DNA from: Loktanella sp.
Lineage (GTDB): Bacteria > Pseudomonadota > Alphaproteobacteria > Rhodobacterales > Rhodobacteraceae
NCBI GenBank assembly: GCA_024635625.1
Contig: JAGXIQ010000084.1
Location: forward strand, 21,900 to 85,899
Direction of reading: 5' to 3'
Length of the DNA: 64,000 nucleotides
Shown one piece after another: positions 1 to 10,244 of the stretch (position 1 is its first letter; every line of letters starts with the position of its first letter). Below the pieces are notes generated by a model that was given only the letters and a program-made list of their open reading frames with translations, had not been told where the DNA came from and did no database searches. Made by a program: the position numbers and the translations under genes.

Positions 1-542
1 TTCAGATCGCCCACGAATTTCCTTCTATGACGTGTCGCGAAAATCTGATGATGGTTCCCGGTGCGCAGTCGGGGGAAAGCTTGTGGAACACTTGGTTCGG
101 TCGCAAGCGGATTGCCGACGAGGAGCGCGCGCTACAGGCCAAAGCCGATGAAGTACTTGATTTTCTTACTGTTTCCCATCTGGCGGACAATAAGGCAGGG
201 CAAATTTCTGGTGGACAGAAAAAGCTTTTGGAATTGGGTCGAACCATGATGGTGGACGCAAAAATCGTGTTTCTGGACGAGGTGGGTGCAGGTGTGAACC
301 GTACCCTTCTGAATACTATTGGCGACGCAATCATTCGACTGAATAAGGAACGTAACTACACCTTCGTCGTCATCGAACACGACATGGATTTCATCGGCCG
401 CCTGTGCGACCCGGTCATCTGCATGGCAGAAGGACGGGTTCTGGCCGAAGGCACGCTGGCCGAAATCAAGGCCAACGAGCATGTAATTGAGGCGTATTTA
501 GGCACTGGCCTGAAAAACAAGAATCAAGTGGCTTCTGTATGA
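1..542 (+). CDS. livG: Branched-chain amino acid ABC transporter ATP-binding protein (LivG-like), 5' truncated by window edge
   Basis: Open frame from the window start; ABC signature ISGGQKKLLELGRTMM, Walker B IVFLDEVGAG, H-loop VVIEHDMDFI; followed by livF/livH/livM-like genes. Confidence 0.9.
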   Translation, partial: QIAHEFPSMTCRENLMMVPGAQSGESLWNTWFGRKRIADEERALQAKADEVLDFLTVSHLADNKAGQISGGQKKLLELGRTMMVDAKIVFLDEVGAGVNRTLLNTIGDAIIRLNKERNYTFVVIEHDMDFIGRLCDPVICMAEGRVLAEGTLAEIKANEHVIEAYLGTGLKNKNQVASV

Positions 543-662
543 TCAGTGGCCCGAGCGTGGAACAGGTAGCATCAGCAGGCTTTTTTGCACCTATGCCCTT
601 GTGCTTGTTGACCCCCAAGGATTCTCTCATCGAGAAAAAGACCCAACAGAGAGGGCGCCGCA

Positions 663-1487
663 GTGTCTGACAATCCCTACCAGGACGATCGCGGCAACAA
701 GGATCGGTCCATCACGAAGTCCGGTGGCGGCACGGCGCAGCCAGTGGCCAAAGGCGGCAAGACATCACCTGCCCCCGGCACGCCGTTCTTGATCGGTGAC
801 TCGATGACCGGCGGCTATGGCAAAGGTCCGGACATTTTGCATGGCTGCACCATCGCCGTGGAGCCCGGAGAGATCGCCGTCATCGTGGGGCCGAATGGCG
901 CCGGGAAATCGACCGCGATGAAGGCGATGTTTGGAATGCTCGATGTGCGATCCGGCCATGTGATGCTGGACGGAGAGGATATCACCGCCCTATCGCCGCA
1001 AGACCGCGTGGTGAAGGGCATGGGATTTGTGCCGCAGACCCACAACATCTTTACGTCGATGACGGTAGAAGAAAACCTTGAAATGGGTGCCTTTATCCGT
1101 CGCGACGATTTCCGTGATACGATGGCGCAGATCTATGACCTCTTCCCGATCCTTAAGGAAAAGCGGTTGCAGCCAGCAGGAGAGTTGTCCGGTGGTCAGC
1201 GCCAGCAGGTCGCCGTCGGCCGTGCGCTTATGACAAAGCCGAAGGTGTTGATGCTCGACGAGCCGACCGCCGGGGTCAGCCCCATCGTGATGGACGAGCT
1301 TTTCGATCGCATCATAGAGGTCGCCCGTACAGGTATACCAATCCTGATGGTGGAACAAAACGCGCGGCAAGCACTTGAAATTGCTGATAAAGCATATGTG
1401 CTCGTGCAAGGTGCTAACGCCCATACCGGAACCGGCAAGGAACTGCTGGCTAACCCGGATGTACGCCGCAGCTTTTTGGGCGGATGA
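663..1487 (+). CDS. livF: Branched-chain amino acid ABC transporter ATP-binding protein (LivF-like)
   Basis: GTG start; Walker A GPNGAGKST, signature LSGGQRQQVAVGRALM, Walker B LMLDEPTAG, ends VRRSFLGG. Confidence 0.92.
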   Translation: MSDNPYQDDRGNKDRSITKSGGGTAQPVAKGGKTSPAPGTPFLIGDSMTGGYGKGPDILHGCTIAVEPGEIAVIVGPNGAGKSTAMKAMFGMLDVRSGHVMLDGEDITALSPQDRVVKGMGFVPQTHNIFTSMTVEENLEMGAFIRRDDFRDTMAQIYDLFPILKEKRLQPAGELSGGQRQQVAVGRALMTKPKVLMLDEPTAGVSPIVMDELFDRIIEVARTGIPILMVEQNARQALEIADKAYVLVQGANAHTGTGKELLANPDVRRSFLGG

Positions 1488-1519
1488 CAATGACTGCAAT
1501 GACTTACGGGGACCACTGA

Positions 1520-2530
1520 ATGGAATTTCTCAACGGCCTCGTGTTCCTCACGAATTTCGTCATCGTACCTGCGCTCGCCTATGGCGCTCAGTTAGCTATC
1601 GGCGCGCTGGGTGTCACGCTGGTCTATGCAATCCTGCGATTTTCAAATTTTGCACATGGCGACACGATGGCGTTCGGGACGGCTGTCACCATCAAAGTGA
1701 CGGCGGTGTTGGTGGGGATTGGGGTGACCCTTGGCCCCCTTCCGACGGCATTGCTGGCGCTGCCAGTCGGGATCGCGGCGACAGGGTTGCTCGTATTGGG
1801 GACCGATTGGTTGGTCTACAAGTTCTACCGCGTGCAAAAGGCAAAGCCAGTAATCCTCGTTATTGTCTCGCTGGGCGTCATGTTCGTATTGAACGGCCTA
1901 ACCCGCGTTTTCATCGGTGTCCGTGACATCCAATTTGCCGACGGCGCACGGTTTGTTATCACTGTGCAGCAGTTCAAGGCAGCGACGGGTCTGGACGAGG
2001 GCCTCGCAATCCGCACGACGCAGGCCATCACAATGGTGACGGCGGCAATCACTGTGGCGGCGTTGTTCTGGTTCCTGAATAAAACCCGCACTGGCAAATC
2101 TATGCGCGCGTTCAGCGATAACGAGGACCTTGCCCTGTTGTCCGGTATTGATCCGGACCGGGTCGTTCGGGTTACATGGTTGATCGTAGCAGCGCTGGCG
2201 ACCATCGCTGGTGTGCTTTATGGCCTAGATAAATCGTTCAAGGCTTTCACATACTTCCAACTGCTTTTACCGATTTTCGCGGCCGCCATTGTGGGTGGTA
2301 TCGGCAATCCCGTCGGTGCCATCGCCGGTGGTTTCTTGATCGCCTTCGCCGAGGTGACCGTGACGTATCCGCTGAAAAAGGTTCTGACCTACTGGCTGCC
2401 GGAAAGCATGGCACCAGAAGGGCTCGTTCAATTGCTTTCAGGCGACTACAAGTTCGCCGTCAGCTTCATGATCCTACTGATTGTGCTGCTGTTTAAACCT
2501 ACCGGCCTGTTCAAGGGGCAATCCATATGA
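1520..2530 (+). CDS. livH: Branched-chain amino acid ABC transporter permease (LivH-like)
   Basis: Multi-TM protein with RFSNFAHGD and MRAFSDNEDLALLSGID motifs; 4-bp overlap with next gene. Confidence 0.9.
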   Translation: MEFLNGLVFLTNFVIVPALAYGAQLAIGALGVTLVYAILRFSNFAHGDTMAFGTAVTIKVTAVLVGIGVTLGPLPTALLALPVGIAATGLLVLGTDWLVYKFYRVQKAKPVILVIVSLGVMFVLNGLTRVFIGVRDIQFADGARFVITVQQFKAATGLDEGLAIRTTQAITMVTAAITVAALFWFLNKTRTGKSMRAFSDNEDLALLSGIDPDRVVRVTWLIVAALATIAGVLYGLDKSFKAFTYFQLLLPIFAAAIVGGIGNPVGAIAGGFLIAFAEVTVTYPLKKVLTYWLPESMAPEGLVQLLSGDYKFAVSFMILLIVLLFKPTGLFKGQSI

Positions 2531-3861
2531 CCGACAGCCTTCGCACCGGCCTGTTCACGGGCTTCGTCGCCTTGTTGATCCTTGGTACCGGATTTCTGGA
2601 TAACTGGAACCTTGCGCTGGTGATCCTGAATTATGGGCTGATCTCGGCGATCATGGCACTGGGGGTGAACCTGCAATGGGGCCTCGCCGGGTTATTTAAC
2701 GTAGGCGTCATGGGTTTTGTGGCGCTTGGAGGGCTCGCTTCTGTCCTGATTTCAATGCCGCCAGTGGCAGAGGCGTGGGCTGCTGGCGGTGGACGGACAC
2801 TGCTTGGCTTGGCCATCGGTGCTGCTGTGATTGTAGGTCTGGTTGCCGTTTACAAGCGAATGACCAAGGGACGTGCGCGCAATATCATTCTGTTGTTGCT
2901 GACGGTCGCAGGCTTCTTTGCCTTCCGCACTGTTTTTGACGGCGGTGTCGCAGCGATCGAGTCGGTTAATCCATCGCTGACTGGCTACTTGGGCGGTCTG
3001 AACTTTGGCGGCGACGCTGGGCGCGACTGGTGGTGGATGCCGATCATTGCATGGCCTGTCGGTGGGTTGTTGGCTGCTGGTGCGGCTTGGGCAATCGGCA
3101 AAACGGCGCTTGGGTTGCGGTCAGACTATCTGGCCATCGCGACGCTGGGGATTGCAGAGATTATTATCGCGGTTCTGAAAAACGAAAACTGGATGTCGCG
3201 TGGCGTTCTTAACGTGACCGGCCTGCCCCGGCCTGTTCCCTACGAGACTGATTTGCAGGCTGATCCCGGCTTTCTTTCAGCGGTGCAGGACCTCGGCGTC
3301 GATCCGACGACGGCATCTACGATCGCCGTGAAACTTGCCTATGCAGGTCTGTTCGCAGTGTTTCTAGTCGTGCTGTTGATCCTTGCGCAGCGTGCTTTGC
3401 ACAGCCCTTGGGGGCGTATGATGCGCGCAATCCGCGATAACGAGGTCGCTGCCGAGGCGATGGGTAAAGATGTGACCCGCCGCCACTTGCAGATCTTTGT
3501 CATTGGTTCGGCCATTTGCGGTTTGGCGGGTGCGATGATGACCACGCTGGATGGTCAAATGACACCCGCAGCGTATCAGCCCTTGCGGTTTACCTTTCTC
3601 GTATGGGTCATGGTCATCGTTGGCGGATCCGGCAACAATATTGGTGCGGTACTGGGTGGCCTGCTGATCTGGTGGCTATGGGTGGCCGTTGGCGAATATG
3701 GACCTGACCTGATGATATGGGCAACCTCTGGACTGCATGCGGACAGCGCGTTGAAAGCCAGCCTCATCGATTCTGCACCCCAGATGCGGTTCCTTGTAAT
3801 GGGCACCGTGCTGCTGCTGATCCTGCGGTTTAGTCCGCGCGGGATACTGCCTGAAAAATAG
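2527..3861 (+). CDS. livM: Branched-chain amino acid ABC transporter permease (LivM-like)
   Basis: Multi-[21 protein letters not shown] and [42 protein letters not shown] motifs typical of LivM. Confidence 0.9.
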   Translation: MTDSLRTGLFTGFVALLILGTGFLDNWNLALVILNYGLISAIMALGVNLQWGLAGLFNVGVMGFVALGGLASVLISMPPVAEAWAAGGGRTLLGLAIGAAVIVGLVAVYKRMTKGRARNIILLLLTVAGFFAFRTVFDGGVAAIESVNPSLTGYLGGLNFGGDAGRDWWWMPIIAWPVGGLLAAGAAWAIGKTALGLRSDYLAIATLGIAEIIIAVLKNENWMSRGVLNVTGLPRPVPYETDLQADPGFLSAVQDLGVDPTTASTIAVKLAYAGLFAVFLVVLLILAQRALHSPWGRMMRAIRDNEVAAEAMGKDVTRRHLQIFVIGSAICGLAGAMMTTLDGQMTPAAYQPLRFTFLVWVMVIVGGSGNNIGAVLGGLLIWWLWVAVGEYGPDLMIWATSGLHADSALKASLIDSAPQMRFLVMGTVLLLILRFSPRGILPEK

Positions 3862-3941
3862 GTACAAAGCCCGTATCGCCTTGCGTTTCAACGTGTCGCG
3901 CCTATGACGGAACCGACCGGTTTCGGAAGAGGAGCGACACG

Positions 3942-4607
3942 ATGAATATGGCCAGCACCTTCATCAAGCCGATGCACCCAGAGGGTCGCCGCTTTGTCGC
4001 GATCTTTGCTGCAATCACATTAGTCTTGTTCTTGATATGGGATCCGCTGGGGTGGTTGGGCGTCCTGCTGACCGTCTGGTGCTACTACTTTTTCCGCGAC
4101 CCAGAACGTGTGACGCCACAGCGCCCCGACCTTGTCATCAGCCCGGCTGACGGGATCGTGTCGCTGATCGAACTCACGGTGCCCCCAGTAGAACTGGGCA
4201 TGTCCGATGTGCCCCTGACCCGTGTCAGCGTGTTCATGAACGTGTTTAACTGCCATGTGAACCGCGCGCCCGTTGGCGGCACAGTGAAGGCGATTGCATA
4301 TCGTCCGGGTAAATTCTTTAACGCTTCGCTCGACAAAGCCAGCGTGGATAACGAGCGTAATTCGCTGCGTATCACGATGGCCGATGGTCGCGACATTGCT
4401 GTGGTACAGATTGCGGGCCTCGTCGCGCGGCGCATTGTATGCTTTGTCAAACCTGACGCGACACTTGCCGCTGGCGAACGATTTGGTCTGATCCGGTTCG
4501 GATCTCGGCTTGATGTTTATTTGCCTGAAGGCGTCGTGCCACTGGTTGATATCGGTCAGACCATGGTGGCCGGAGAGACGATCATCGCTCATCTGACGGA
4601 GTCCTGA
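3942..4607 (+). CDS. psd: Phosphatidylserine decarboxylase proenzyme (short, PSD-A type)
   Basis: [36 protein letters not shown] and [12 protein letters not shown] motifs; next to pssA. Confidence 0.92.
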   Translation: MNMASTFIKPMHPEGRRFVAIFAAITLVLFLIWDPLGWLGVLLTVWCYYFFRDPERVTPQRPDLVISPADGIVSLIELTVPPVELGMSDVPLTRVSVFMNVFNCHVNRAPVGGTVKAIAYRPGKFFNASLDKASVDNERNSLRITMADGRDIAVVQIAGLVARRIVCFVKPDATLAAGERFGLIRFGSRLDVYLPEGVVPLVDIGQTMVAGETIIAHLTES

Positions 4608-4611
4608 CTCC

Positions 4612-5349
4612 ATGGGTCGCACCTCGCGTCGTGATATACCGCTGCTGCAGTTGCTGCCGAACGCCCTGACGATGACGGCTATCGGCGCCGGTCTGTCCGC
4701 CATTCGTGCGGCAGTGGAGCATGACTTTAAGACAGCCGCCCTGTTGATCCTGCTGGCCGCCTTATTGGACGGTGTCGATGGACGCGTGGCGCGGATGTTA
4801 GGTAGCCATTCCAAGGTCGGGGCAGAGCTGGACAGCCTTGCAGATTTTGTGAACTTTGGGGTGGCAGCACCTTTGATGCTGTATTTCTGGGCCTTGCAGG
4901 ATTATCGTAAAATCGGCTGGATTGCGGTACTGATCTTTGCGGTTTGCTGCGTATTGCGCCTTGCACGATTCAATGTTGACGCCAAATCTGATCAACCGAC
5001 CGCAGCGTCGGCCTATTTCACGGGCGTCCCCTCGCCGGCTGGGGCCATGTTGCTTTTGTTGCCGATGTTCATGTCCTTTGCCTTCGCCAACGCTGCTGTG
5101 CTTCCAGATCCATTGCTTTGTATTTACACCACCGTTGTCGGACTGCTGATGATCAGCACCATTCCAACGTGGTCGTTCAAGACCACGCGGATTGCCCCCG
5201 GCAATGTGCGCTATTTTCTTTTGGGCGTCGTTGTACTGGCCGCTGCCGTGCTGACATACCCTTGGATTACGCTTGTCGCACTTTGCATGGCCTACATTTG
5301 CGCCGTCATCTGGGGCTTTTTCCTATGGCGTAAGCGGATGCGGGGCTAA
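4612..5349 (+). CDS. pssA: CDP-diacylglycerol--serine O-phosphatidyltransferase
   Basis: CDP-alcohol phosphatidyltransferase motif DGVDGRVARMLGSHSKVGAELDSLADFVNFGVAP-like; multi-TM. Confidence 0.92.
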   Translation: MGRTSRRDIPLLQLLPNALTMTAIGAGLSAIRAAVEHDFKTAALLILLAALLDGVDGRVARMLGSHSKVGAELDSLADFVNFGVAAPLMLYFWALQDYRKIGWIAVLIFAVCCVLRLARFNVDAKSDQPTAASAYFTGVPSPAGAMLLLLPMFMSFAFANAAVLPDPLLCIYTTVVGLLMISTIPTWSFKTTRIAPGNVRYFLLGVVVLAAAVLTYPWITLVALCMAYICAVIWGFFLWRKRMRG

Positions 5350-5366
5350 CCCGGGAATGGATTTTC

Positions 5367-5987
5367 ATGGAACTGTCTGCTGTTGAAAAAACCTACGCCC
5401 GCTGGGCACCGGTCTATGATCACACTTTTGGGGCATTGACCCGGAACGGGCGTAATTGTGCGGTCAGCCATATTACCGAACGCGGCGGCAGTGTATTAGA
5501 AGTCGGTGTCGGTACTGGGCTGGCCCTACCATTGTATGATGACCGGGTCGCCGTAACGGGTATCGATTTCAGTCAGGACATGTTGGCTAAGGCCCGCAAG
5601 CGGGTGGCAGAGCATTACCTGTCCCACGTCAAGGACCTCCGGCAGATGGATGCGCGCGCCCTCGACTTTCCTGATGATCATTTTGACACCATCGCGGCTA
5701 TGCACGTCCTGTCTGTCGTACCAGAGCCGGAACGCGTCATGGCAGAGATCGCCCGCGTCTGCAGACCGGGTGGGCAGGTTGTCATTGCCAATCACTTTCA
5801 GCGCGATGAAGGATTTCTTGCCCGGATCGAACGGCTTTTCGCGCCTTTGGAAAACCTGCTTGGCTGGCACTCTGACTTTCCGATGCAGACTGTGCTGTCG
5901 GACAGTCGGCTTTCGCCTGTCATCGAACGCAGTTTGCCGCCCCTTGGCATGATGACCTTTCTTGTACTGCAAAAGGCAGAGAGCTAA
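5367..5987 (+). CDS. pmtA: Phosphatidylethanolamine N-methyltransferase-like class I SAM methyltransferase (PmtA type)
   Basis: SAM motif VLEVGVGTGLALPLY; MELSAVEKTYARWAPVYDHTFG N-terminus as in Rhodobacter-type PmtA; adjacent to psd/pssA. Confidence 0.82.
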   Translation: MELSAVEKTYARWAPVYDHTFGALTRNGRNCAVSHITERGGSVLEVGVGTGLALPLYDDRVAVTGIDFSQDMLAKARKRVAEHYLSHVKDLRQMDARALDFPDDHFDTIAAMHVLSVVPEPERVMAEIARVCRPGGQVVIANHFQRDEGFLARIERLFAPLENLLGWHSDFPMQTVLSDSRLSPVIERSLPPLGMMTFLVLQKAES

Positions 5988-6009
5988 CCCCTTGCCACCG
6001 CCGCCCTTG

Positions 6010-6345
6010 ACGCCTATCTGTAGGATGTCCTTTGGGACTATGGACATAAACGCGCTCGTAATACGCGGATCGGACCCGGGGGCGGTACCCGGCGTCTCCA
6101 CCAACACTCTGGTCATTTGCCAGCGATGGGGACGAAATAGGATCGACGAACGTCTAAAGGGGTATTGCTTTGGCCCGGTGAGTTACCACCGTTATCGGTA
6201 CAAAAAAGCTAGTTGCAAATGACAACAAAGCACCGATGGCCCTCGCAGCGTAAGCTGTGCGGAATATCGAACCTTAAGTCCTTAGGTTTTGCGACCTAAG
6301 GCGGGGTCCGCAGGTACCTGGCAACAGAAACCTGCACCTACCCCC
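6010..6345 (+). ncRNA. ssrA: tmRNA, circularly permuted two-piece (alphaproteobacterial) form; boundaries approximate
   Basis: Acceptor piece ending ...cgtctccacca (to 6103) lies 5' of a coding piece beginning ggggacg (6128). Tag reading frame gcaaatgacaacaaagcaccgatggccctcgcagcgtaa (6215-6253) = ANDNKAPMALAA*. GGGGACG can pair with CGTCTCC. Confidence 0.92.
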
Positions 6346-6425
6346 CTTATTTTGCCACTTCGCCAGATCGTGACGCCGCACTAGCGTGGCTTCTGTTGAA
6401 AAGTGTCATGGATAAGGAAATTACG

Positions 6426-7163
6426 ATGCGCTGGGTGCTTCCTCTGATTATTTTGGCTGGACCTTTGGCGGTGCAGGACGCGCAGCCCAAGCTGGGGCCG
6501 AACGCCGTGCCGATTACGGCTGATAATACCTCTATTCGTAGCCAAGATGCGCTGGATTACTGGGCCTTCGCATCCTTCGTGAAGCCGCAATTCACGACCT
6601 CTGCTTGTTTCATCGCGACAGTGACCGCGGCACTGAACGGGTTGAATGGCCTTGCCCCCCACGCCGAAGACACCGTGATGACGCAGCAAGCCCTGCTAGA
6701 ACTGACGGATAACGCCGATTGGGCAGGTCTGTCCGCCGAAGGCGGCGATGGCGTGACCTTCCAGCAGCTCGTTGATTTCACCAAACTGGCCCTTGCAGCC
6801 GATGGCATGGCAAAGCGTAGTGTGACCGTGCTGCACCCGACCGAGGCAACCGATGCCGCGATGAAAGACGTCCGGGCGATGTTAGCCGCTAACGAGGCCA
6901 GCGCAGACAACGCTGTGATGTTGTATTTCAATCAGGGTGTTGTCACGGGCGACTGGGATGGACCGCATATCTCTTTGATTGGGGCATATGATGCTGAAAA
7001 GGATAATGTGCTGATCCTCGAGGTCGATCAGGAGTGGTATATCCCCTATTGGACGCCCGTCTCTGTGCTGATGGAGGCTATGGTAAAGCCCACGTCGGCA
7101 GAGCATGGCCCGCTAGAGGGCGAGACCGGCGGCCTTGTGATGATCGACGCCATAGCGGGATGA
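6426..7163 (+). CDS. Phytochelatin synthase-like papain-fold family protein, putative signal peptide
   Basis: FVKPQFTTSACFIATVTAALNGL resembles the catalytic-Cys block of phytochelatin synthases; GPHISLIGAYDAEKDNVLILEVDQEWYIPYWTPVSVLMEAM resembles the His/Asp block; N-terminal MRWVLPLIILAGPLAVQDA. Confidence 0.78.
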   Translation: MRWVLPLIILAGPLAVQDAQPKLGPNAVPITADNTSIRSQDALDYWAFASFVKPQFTTSACFIATVTAALNGLNGLAPHAEDTVMTQQALLELTDNADWAGLSAEGGDGVTFQQLVDFTKLALAADGMAKRSVTVLHPTEATDAAMKDVRAMLAANEASADNAVMLYFNQGVVTGDWDGPHISLIGAYDAEKDNVLILEVDQEWYIPYWTPVSVLMEAMVKPTSAEHGPLEGETGGLVMIDAIAG

Positions 7164-7191
7164 TTGACGAAGGGGGCCCGCGCCGTGCAGC

Positions 7192-7848
7192 ATGGGCCTC
7201 ATGATCCTGCGATTGATTGCCAGTCTGTCCCTGTTGCCACTGCACCTTGCCGCCTGCGATACGGCGTTATTGCTGACAATAGATGTATCGAACTCTGTTG
7301 ATCAGGCCGAATATCGTTTGCAGGTTGATGGATTAGCTGACGCACTCACCGATCCGAATATCGTTGATGCGCTGATTCGTGGGCAAAGTGCGGTGGCGGT
7401 GGTGCAATGGGCGGGCTTTGATCGCCAACAACTTGTCTTGCCATGGACGCGTATACGCACGGCGCTGGACGTCGCGGCCCTGTCAGAAGCCGCAGCACTG
7501 ATGCCGCGCGCTTACACGCTTTCCGGTACGGCCCCGGCAGAAGCTATCTTGTTTTCGGTGTCGAACTTTGCGCCCGTAAGCGACTGCAAGCGCCGGGTGA
7601 TCGACATCTCTGGTGATGGGACGCCCAATAGCGGCGGTGACGTCAGCGCGGCGCGCCGTCAGGCAGAACGCGACGGTATCACGATCAATGCGATAGCCAT
7701 TGAATCCATGGGTCTTGCGATCACGAATTTCTACAAGCGTCATGTCATCACGCGTGGCGGGTTCGTGGTCACCGCCCGCACGCACCGCGACTATCCGCGC
7801 GCGATCAGGGCAAAGATCATTCGGGAACTGGCGCAGCCCATTGGCTGA
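7192..7848 (+). CDS. DUF1194 (VWA-like) domain protein, putative secreted
   Basis: LLLTIDVSNSVDQAEYRLQ (MIDAS-like DxSxS), VIDISGDGTPNSGGDV; hydrophobic N-terminus. Confidence 0.8.
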   Translation: MGLMILRLIASLSLLPLHLAACDTALLLTIDVSNSVDQAEYRLQVDGLADALTDPNIVDALIRGQSAVAVVQWAGFDRQQLVLPWTRIRTALDVAALSEAAALMPRAYTLSGTAPAEAILFSVSNFAPVSDCKRRVIDISGDGTPNSGGDVSAARRQAERDGITINAIAIESMGLAITNFYKRHVITRGGFVVTARTHRDYPRAIRAKIIRELAQPIG

Positions 7849-7916
7849 CCGGATGCCCTTTCATCCCGCCGCAATTTGGGTATGGTGGGGACCAACTGCC
7901 ACAAGGAAGATCCGTC

Positions 7917-8393
7917 ATGTCGCGAACTATCGACTATGGAAACCTCATGCACCGCGCTATGCGGAGTCTGATCCAGAACGTCTTGACCGACATTCAAAAG
8001 ACCGGACAACTGCCCGGTTCGCATCATTTTTTTATTACGTTCGATACACAGCATCCGGACGTTGAAATCGCCGACTGGCTGTCTGACCGCTATCCGGGAG
8101 AGATGACGATCGTCATACAGCACTGGTTCGATAACCTTGAAGTCACTGACGAAGGGTTTTCGATCACGCTGAATTTTGGCAATGCGCCAGAGCCGCTGTA
8201 TATCCCCTATGACGCGATCAAGACATTTGTCGACCCATCCGTCGAATTCGGCCTGCGGTTCGAAACCCAGCCCGAATCTGATGATGAAGACGATGACGCC
8301 GAGGCGCCGATGGACGAAATGGTCGAGCCTGATGACGCCGAAGCGCCTCGTAAAGAGGCAGAGGTCGTCAGCCTTGATAAATTCCGCAAATAA
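7917..8393 (+). CDS. sspB: ClpXP adaptor SspB (alpha type)
   Basis: [43 protein letters not shown]; acidic linker and C-terminal [10 protein letters not shown] resembling a ClpX-binding motif. Confidence 0.88.
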   Translation: MSRTIDYGNLMHRAMRSLIQNVLTDIQKTGQLPGSHHFFITFDTQHPDVEIADWLSDRYPGEMTIVIQHWFDNLEVTDEGFSITLNFGNAPEPLYIPYDAIKTFVDPSVEFGLRFETQPESDDEDDDAEAPMDEMVEPDDAEAPRKEAEVVSLDKFRK

Positions 8394-8431
8394 GCGGACG
8401 ACACCTAAAAATAACAAGCCGGGACAGACAC

Positions 8432-9823
8432 ATGACCGACCAACGCAGCGAATCCGACAGCTTCGGACCCATCGACGTGACAGCAGATCGCTATTGGGGC
8501 GCACAGACCCAGCGCAGCTTGCAGAACTTTCCAATTGGCTGGGAAAAGCAGCCGGTTGCCATCGTGCGCGGTCTTGGGGTGATCAAGCAGGCCTGTGCGA
8601 CAGCCAACATGGCGCGCGGTAAGCTGGATGCTCGCGTCGGTGACGCCATCATCGCCGCTGCGAAAGAGGTTGTGGCCGGAGATCTTGACGATCATTTCCC
8701 ACTTGTCGTCTGGCAAACTGGGTCCGGAACCCAGTCGAATATGAACGCAAACGAGGTAATCTCTAACCGCGCGATCGAAATGCTGGGCGGTACCATTGGG
8801 TCCAAAGATCCGGTCCACCCTAACGATCATGTTAATATGGGGCAGTCGTCCAACGACACGTTCCCAACGGCCATGCATATCGCTGTTGCGCGCACCGCGC
8901 ACGATGTGACGATCCCCGGTCTGGAGCATTTGCGCGCTGCGTTGCAGGCAAAAGTCGAAGAATTTGACGATATCATCAAGATCGGCCGCACCCACACGAT
9001 GGATGCCACGCCGCTGACTTTGGGACAGGAATTTTCTGGGTACACTCATCAGGTTGCCATGGGTCTGCGCCGTATCAAGGCGGCCCTGCCCGCGATCTAC
9101 GAACTGGCCCAAGGCGGCACCGCCGTCGGCACAGGCCTTAACACGCCTGTAGGCTGGGGAGAGACCGTCGCGAAGGAAATCGCCGATATTACCGGCCTGC
9201 CCTTCGTCACCGCACCGAACAAGTTCGAGGCACTGGCTGCTCATGATGGTCTGGTAGAGATATCTGGTGCATTGAAAGTCATCGCTGGTTCCCTTTACAA
9301 GATCGCCTGCGATATCCGCATGCTAGCCTCTGGCCCGCGTTGTGGTTTGGGCGAATTGATCCTGCCTGAAAACGAACCCGGTTCGTCCATTATGCCGGGG
9401 AAAGTGAACCCGACGCAGGTCGAAGCGATCACACAGGTCTGCGCCCATGTGATGGGTAATGATGCCGCCGTTGGCTTTGCGGGCTCTCAGGGACATTTTG
9501 AACTGAATGTGATGAAGCCTATGATGGCCTATAACGTTCTGCAATCATTGCAGCTTTTGGGCGATTCAGCGGTTGCCTTTACCGACAATTGCGTCGTTGG
9601 CATCAAGGCTGATCGCACCCGCATCGAAAAGCTGATGCGTGAATCGCTGATGCTGGTAACGGCCCTTGCGCCGACTATCGGCTATGACAATGCGACGACA
9701 GTCGCCAAAACGGCCCACAAAAACGGCACCACTCTGAAAGAAGAGGCGATCGCTTTGGGCTTCGTCGATGCGGAAACCTTTGATCGTGTCGTTCGTCCCG
9801 AAGACATGATCGGCCCGAAATGA
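8432..9823 (+). CDS. fumC: Fumarate hydratase class II
   Basis: Fumarase/aspartase signature [41 protein letters not shown]. Confidence 0.96.
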   Translation: MTDQRSESDSFGPIDVTADRYWGAQTQRSLQNFPIGWEKQPVAIVRGLGVIKQACATANMARGKLDARVGDAIIAAAKEVVAGDLDDHFPLVVWQTGSGTQSNMNANEVISNRAIEMLGGTIGSKDPVHPNDHVNMGQSSNDTFPTAMHIAVARTAHDVTIPGLEHLRAALQAKVEEFDDIIKIGRTHTMDATPLTLGQEFSGYTHQVAMGLRRIKAALPAIYELAQGGTAVGTGLNTPVGWGETVAKEIADITGLPFVTAPNKFEALAAHDGLVEISGALKVIAGSLYKIACDIRMLASGPRCGLGELILPENEPGSSIMPGKVNPTQVEAITQVCAHVMGNDAAVGFAGSQGHFELNVMKPMMAYNVLQSLQLLGDSAVAFTDNCVVGIKADRTRIEKLMRESLMLVTALAPTIGYDNATTVAKTAHKNGTTLKEEAIALGFVDAETFDRVVRPEDMIGPK

Positions 9824-10002
9824 CTGACCACACGCCAATCAACCTGAACAAGGTCCGCAAAGCCCGTGACCGCGCAGCGGAAAAAGCCGAGGCGGATGCG
9901 AACGCAGCAAAGTTCGGGCGTAGCAAGGCAGAGCGTATGCTAGACGCTGCCCGCGCAGATAAAGCCCGGCTTGCCTTAGATCAGTCAAAGTTCGAAGAAT
10001 GA
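9820..10002 (+). CDS. Small DUF4169-like protein
   Basis: [39 protein letters not shown]...; 4-bp overlap with fumC. Confidence 0.75.
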   Translation: MTDHTPINLNKVRKARDRAAEKAEADANAAKFGRSKAERMLDAARADKARLALDQSKFEE

Positions 10003-10244
10003 ACGTGTCGGTGTCCGCGCGCCCGGTCAAGCATTCGCTGACCCTGCGTGGGCACCGCACGTCTGTGTCGCTAGAGGACGCTTTTTGGCAGGCCTTTCGG
10101 TCATTGGCAGTGCGCCGAAATTTGACAATCAACGCCCTGGCCGCCCAAATTGACGCGGACCGTGGCGATGTCGGCCTAGCTTCTGCCATCCGTGTTTACG
10201 TGCTGCGCGACCTGCAGGCCGCAAGTGTTCAATCCAACGGGTAA
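9999..10244 (+). CDS. Ribbon-helix-helix domain protein
   Basis: RGHRTSVSLEDAFWQAFRSLAVRRNLTINALAAQID; 4-bp overlap with upstream gene. Confidence 0.75.
   Translation: MNVSVSARPVKHSLTLRGHRTSVSLEDAFWQAFRSLAVRRNLTINALAAQIDADRGDVGLASAIRVYVLRDLQAASVQSNG

Noticed and set aside
6381-6689. Minus-strand ORF opposite the PCS-like gene
   Set aside because: Shadow of the well-supported plus-strand gene; no domain.
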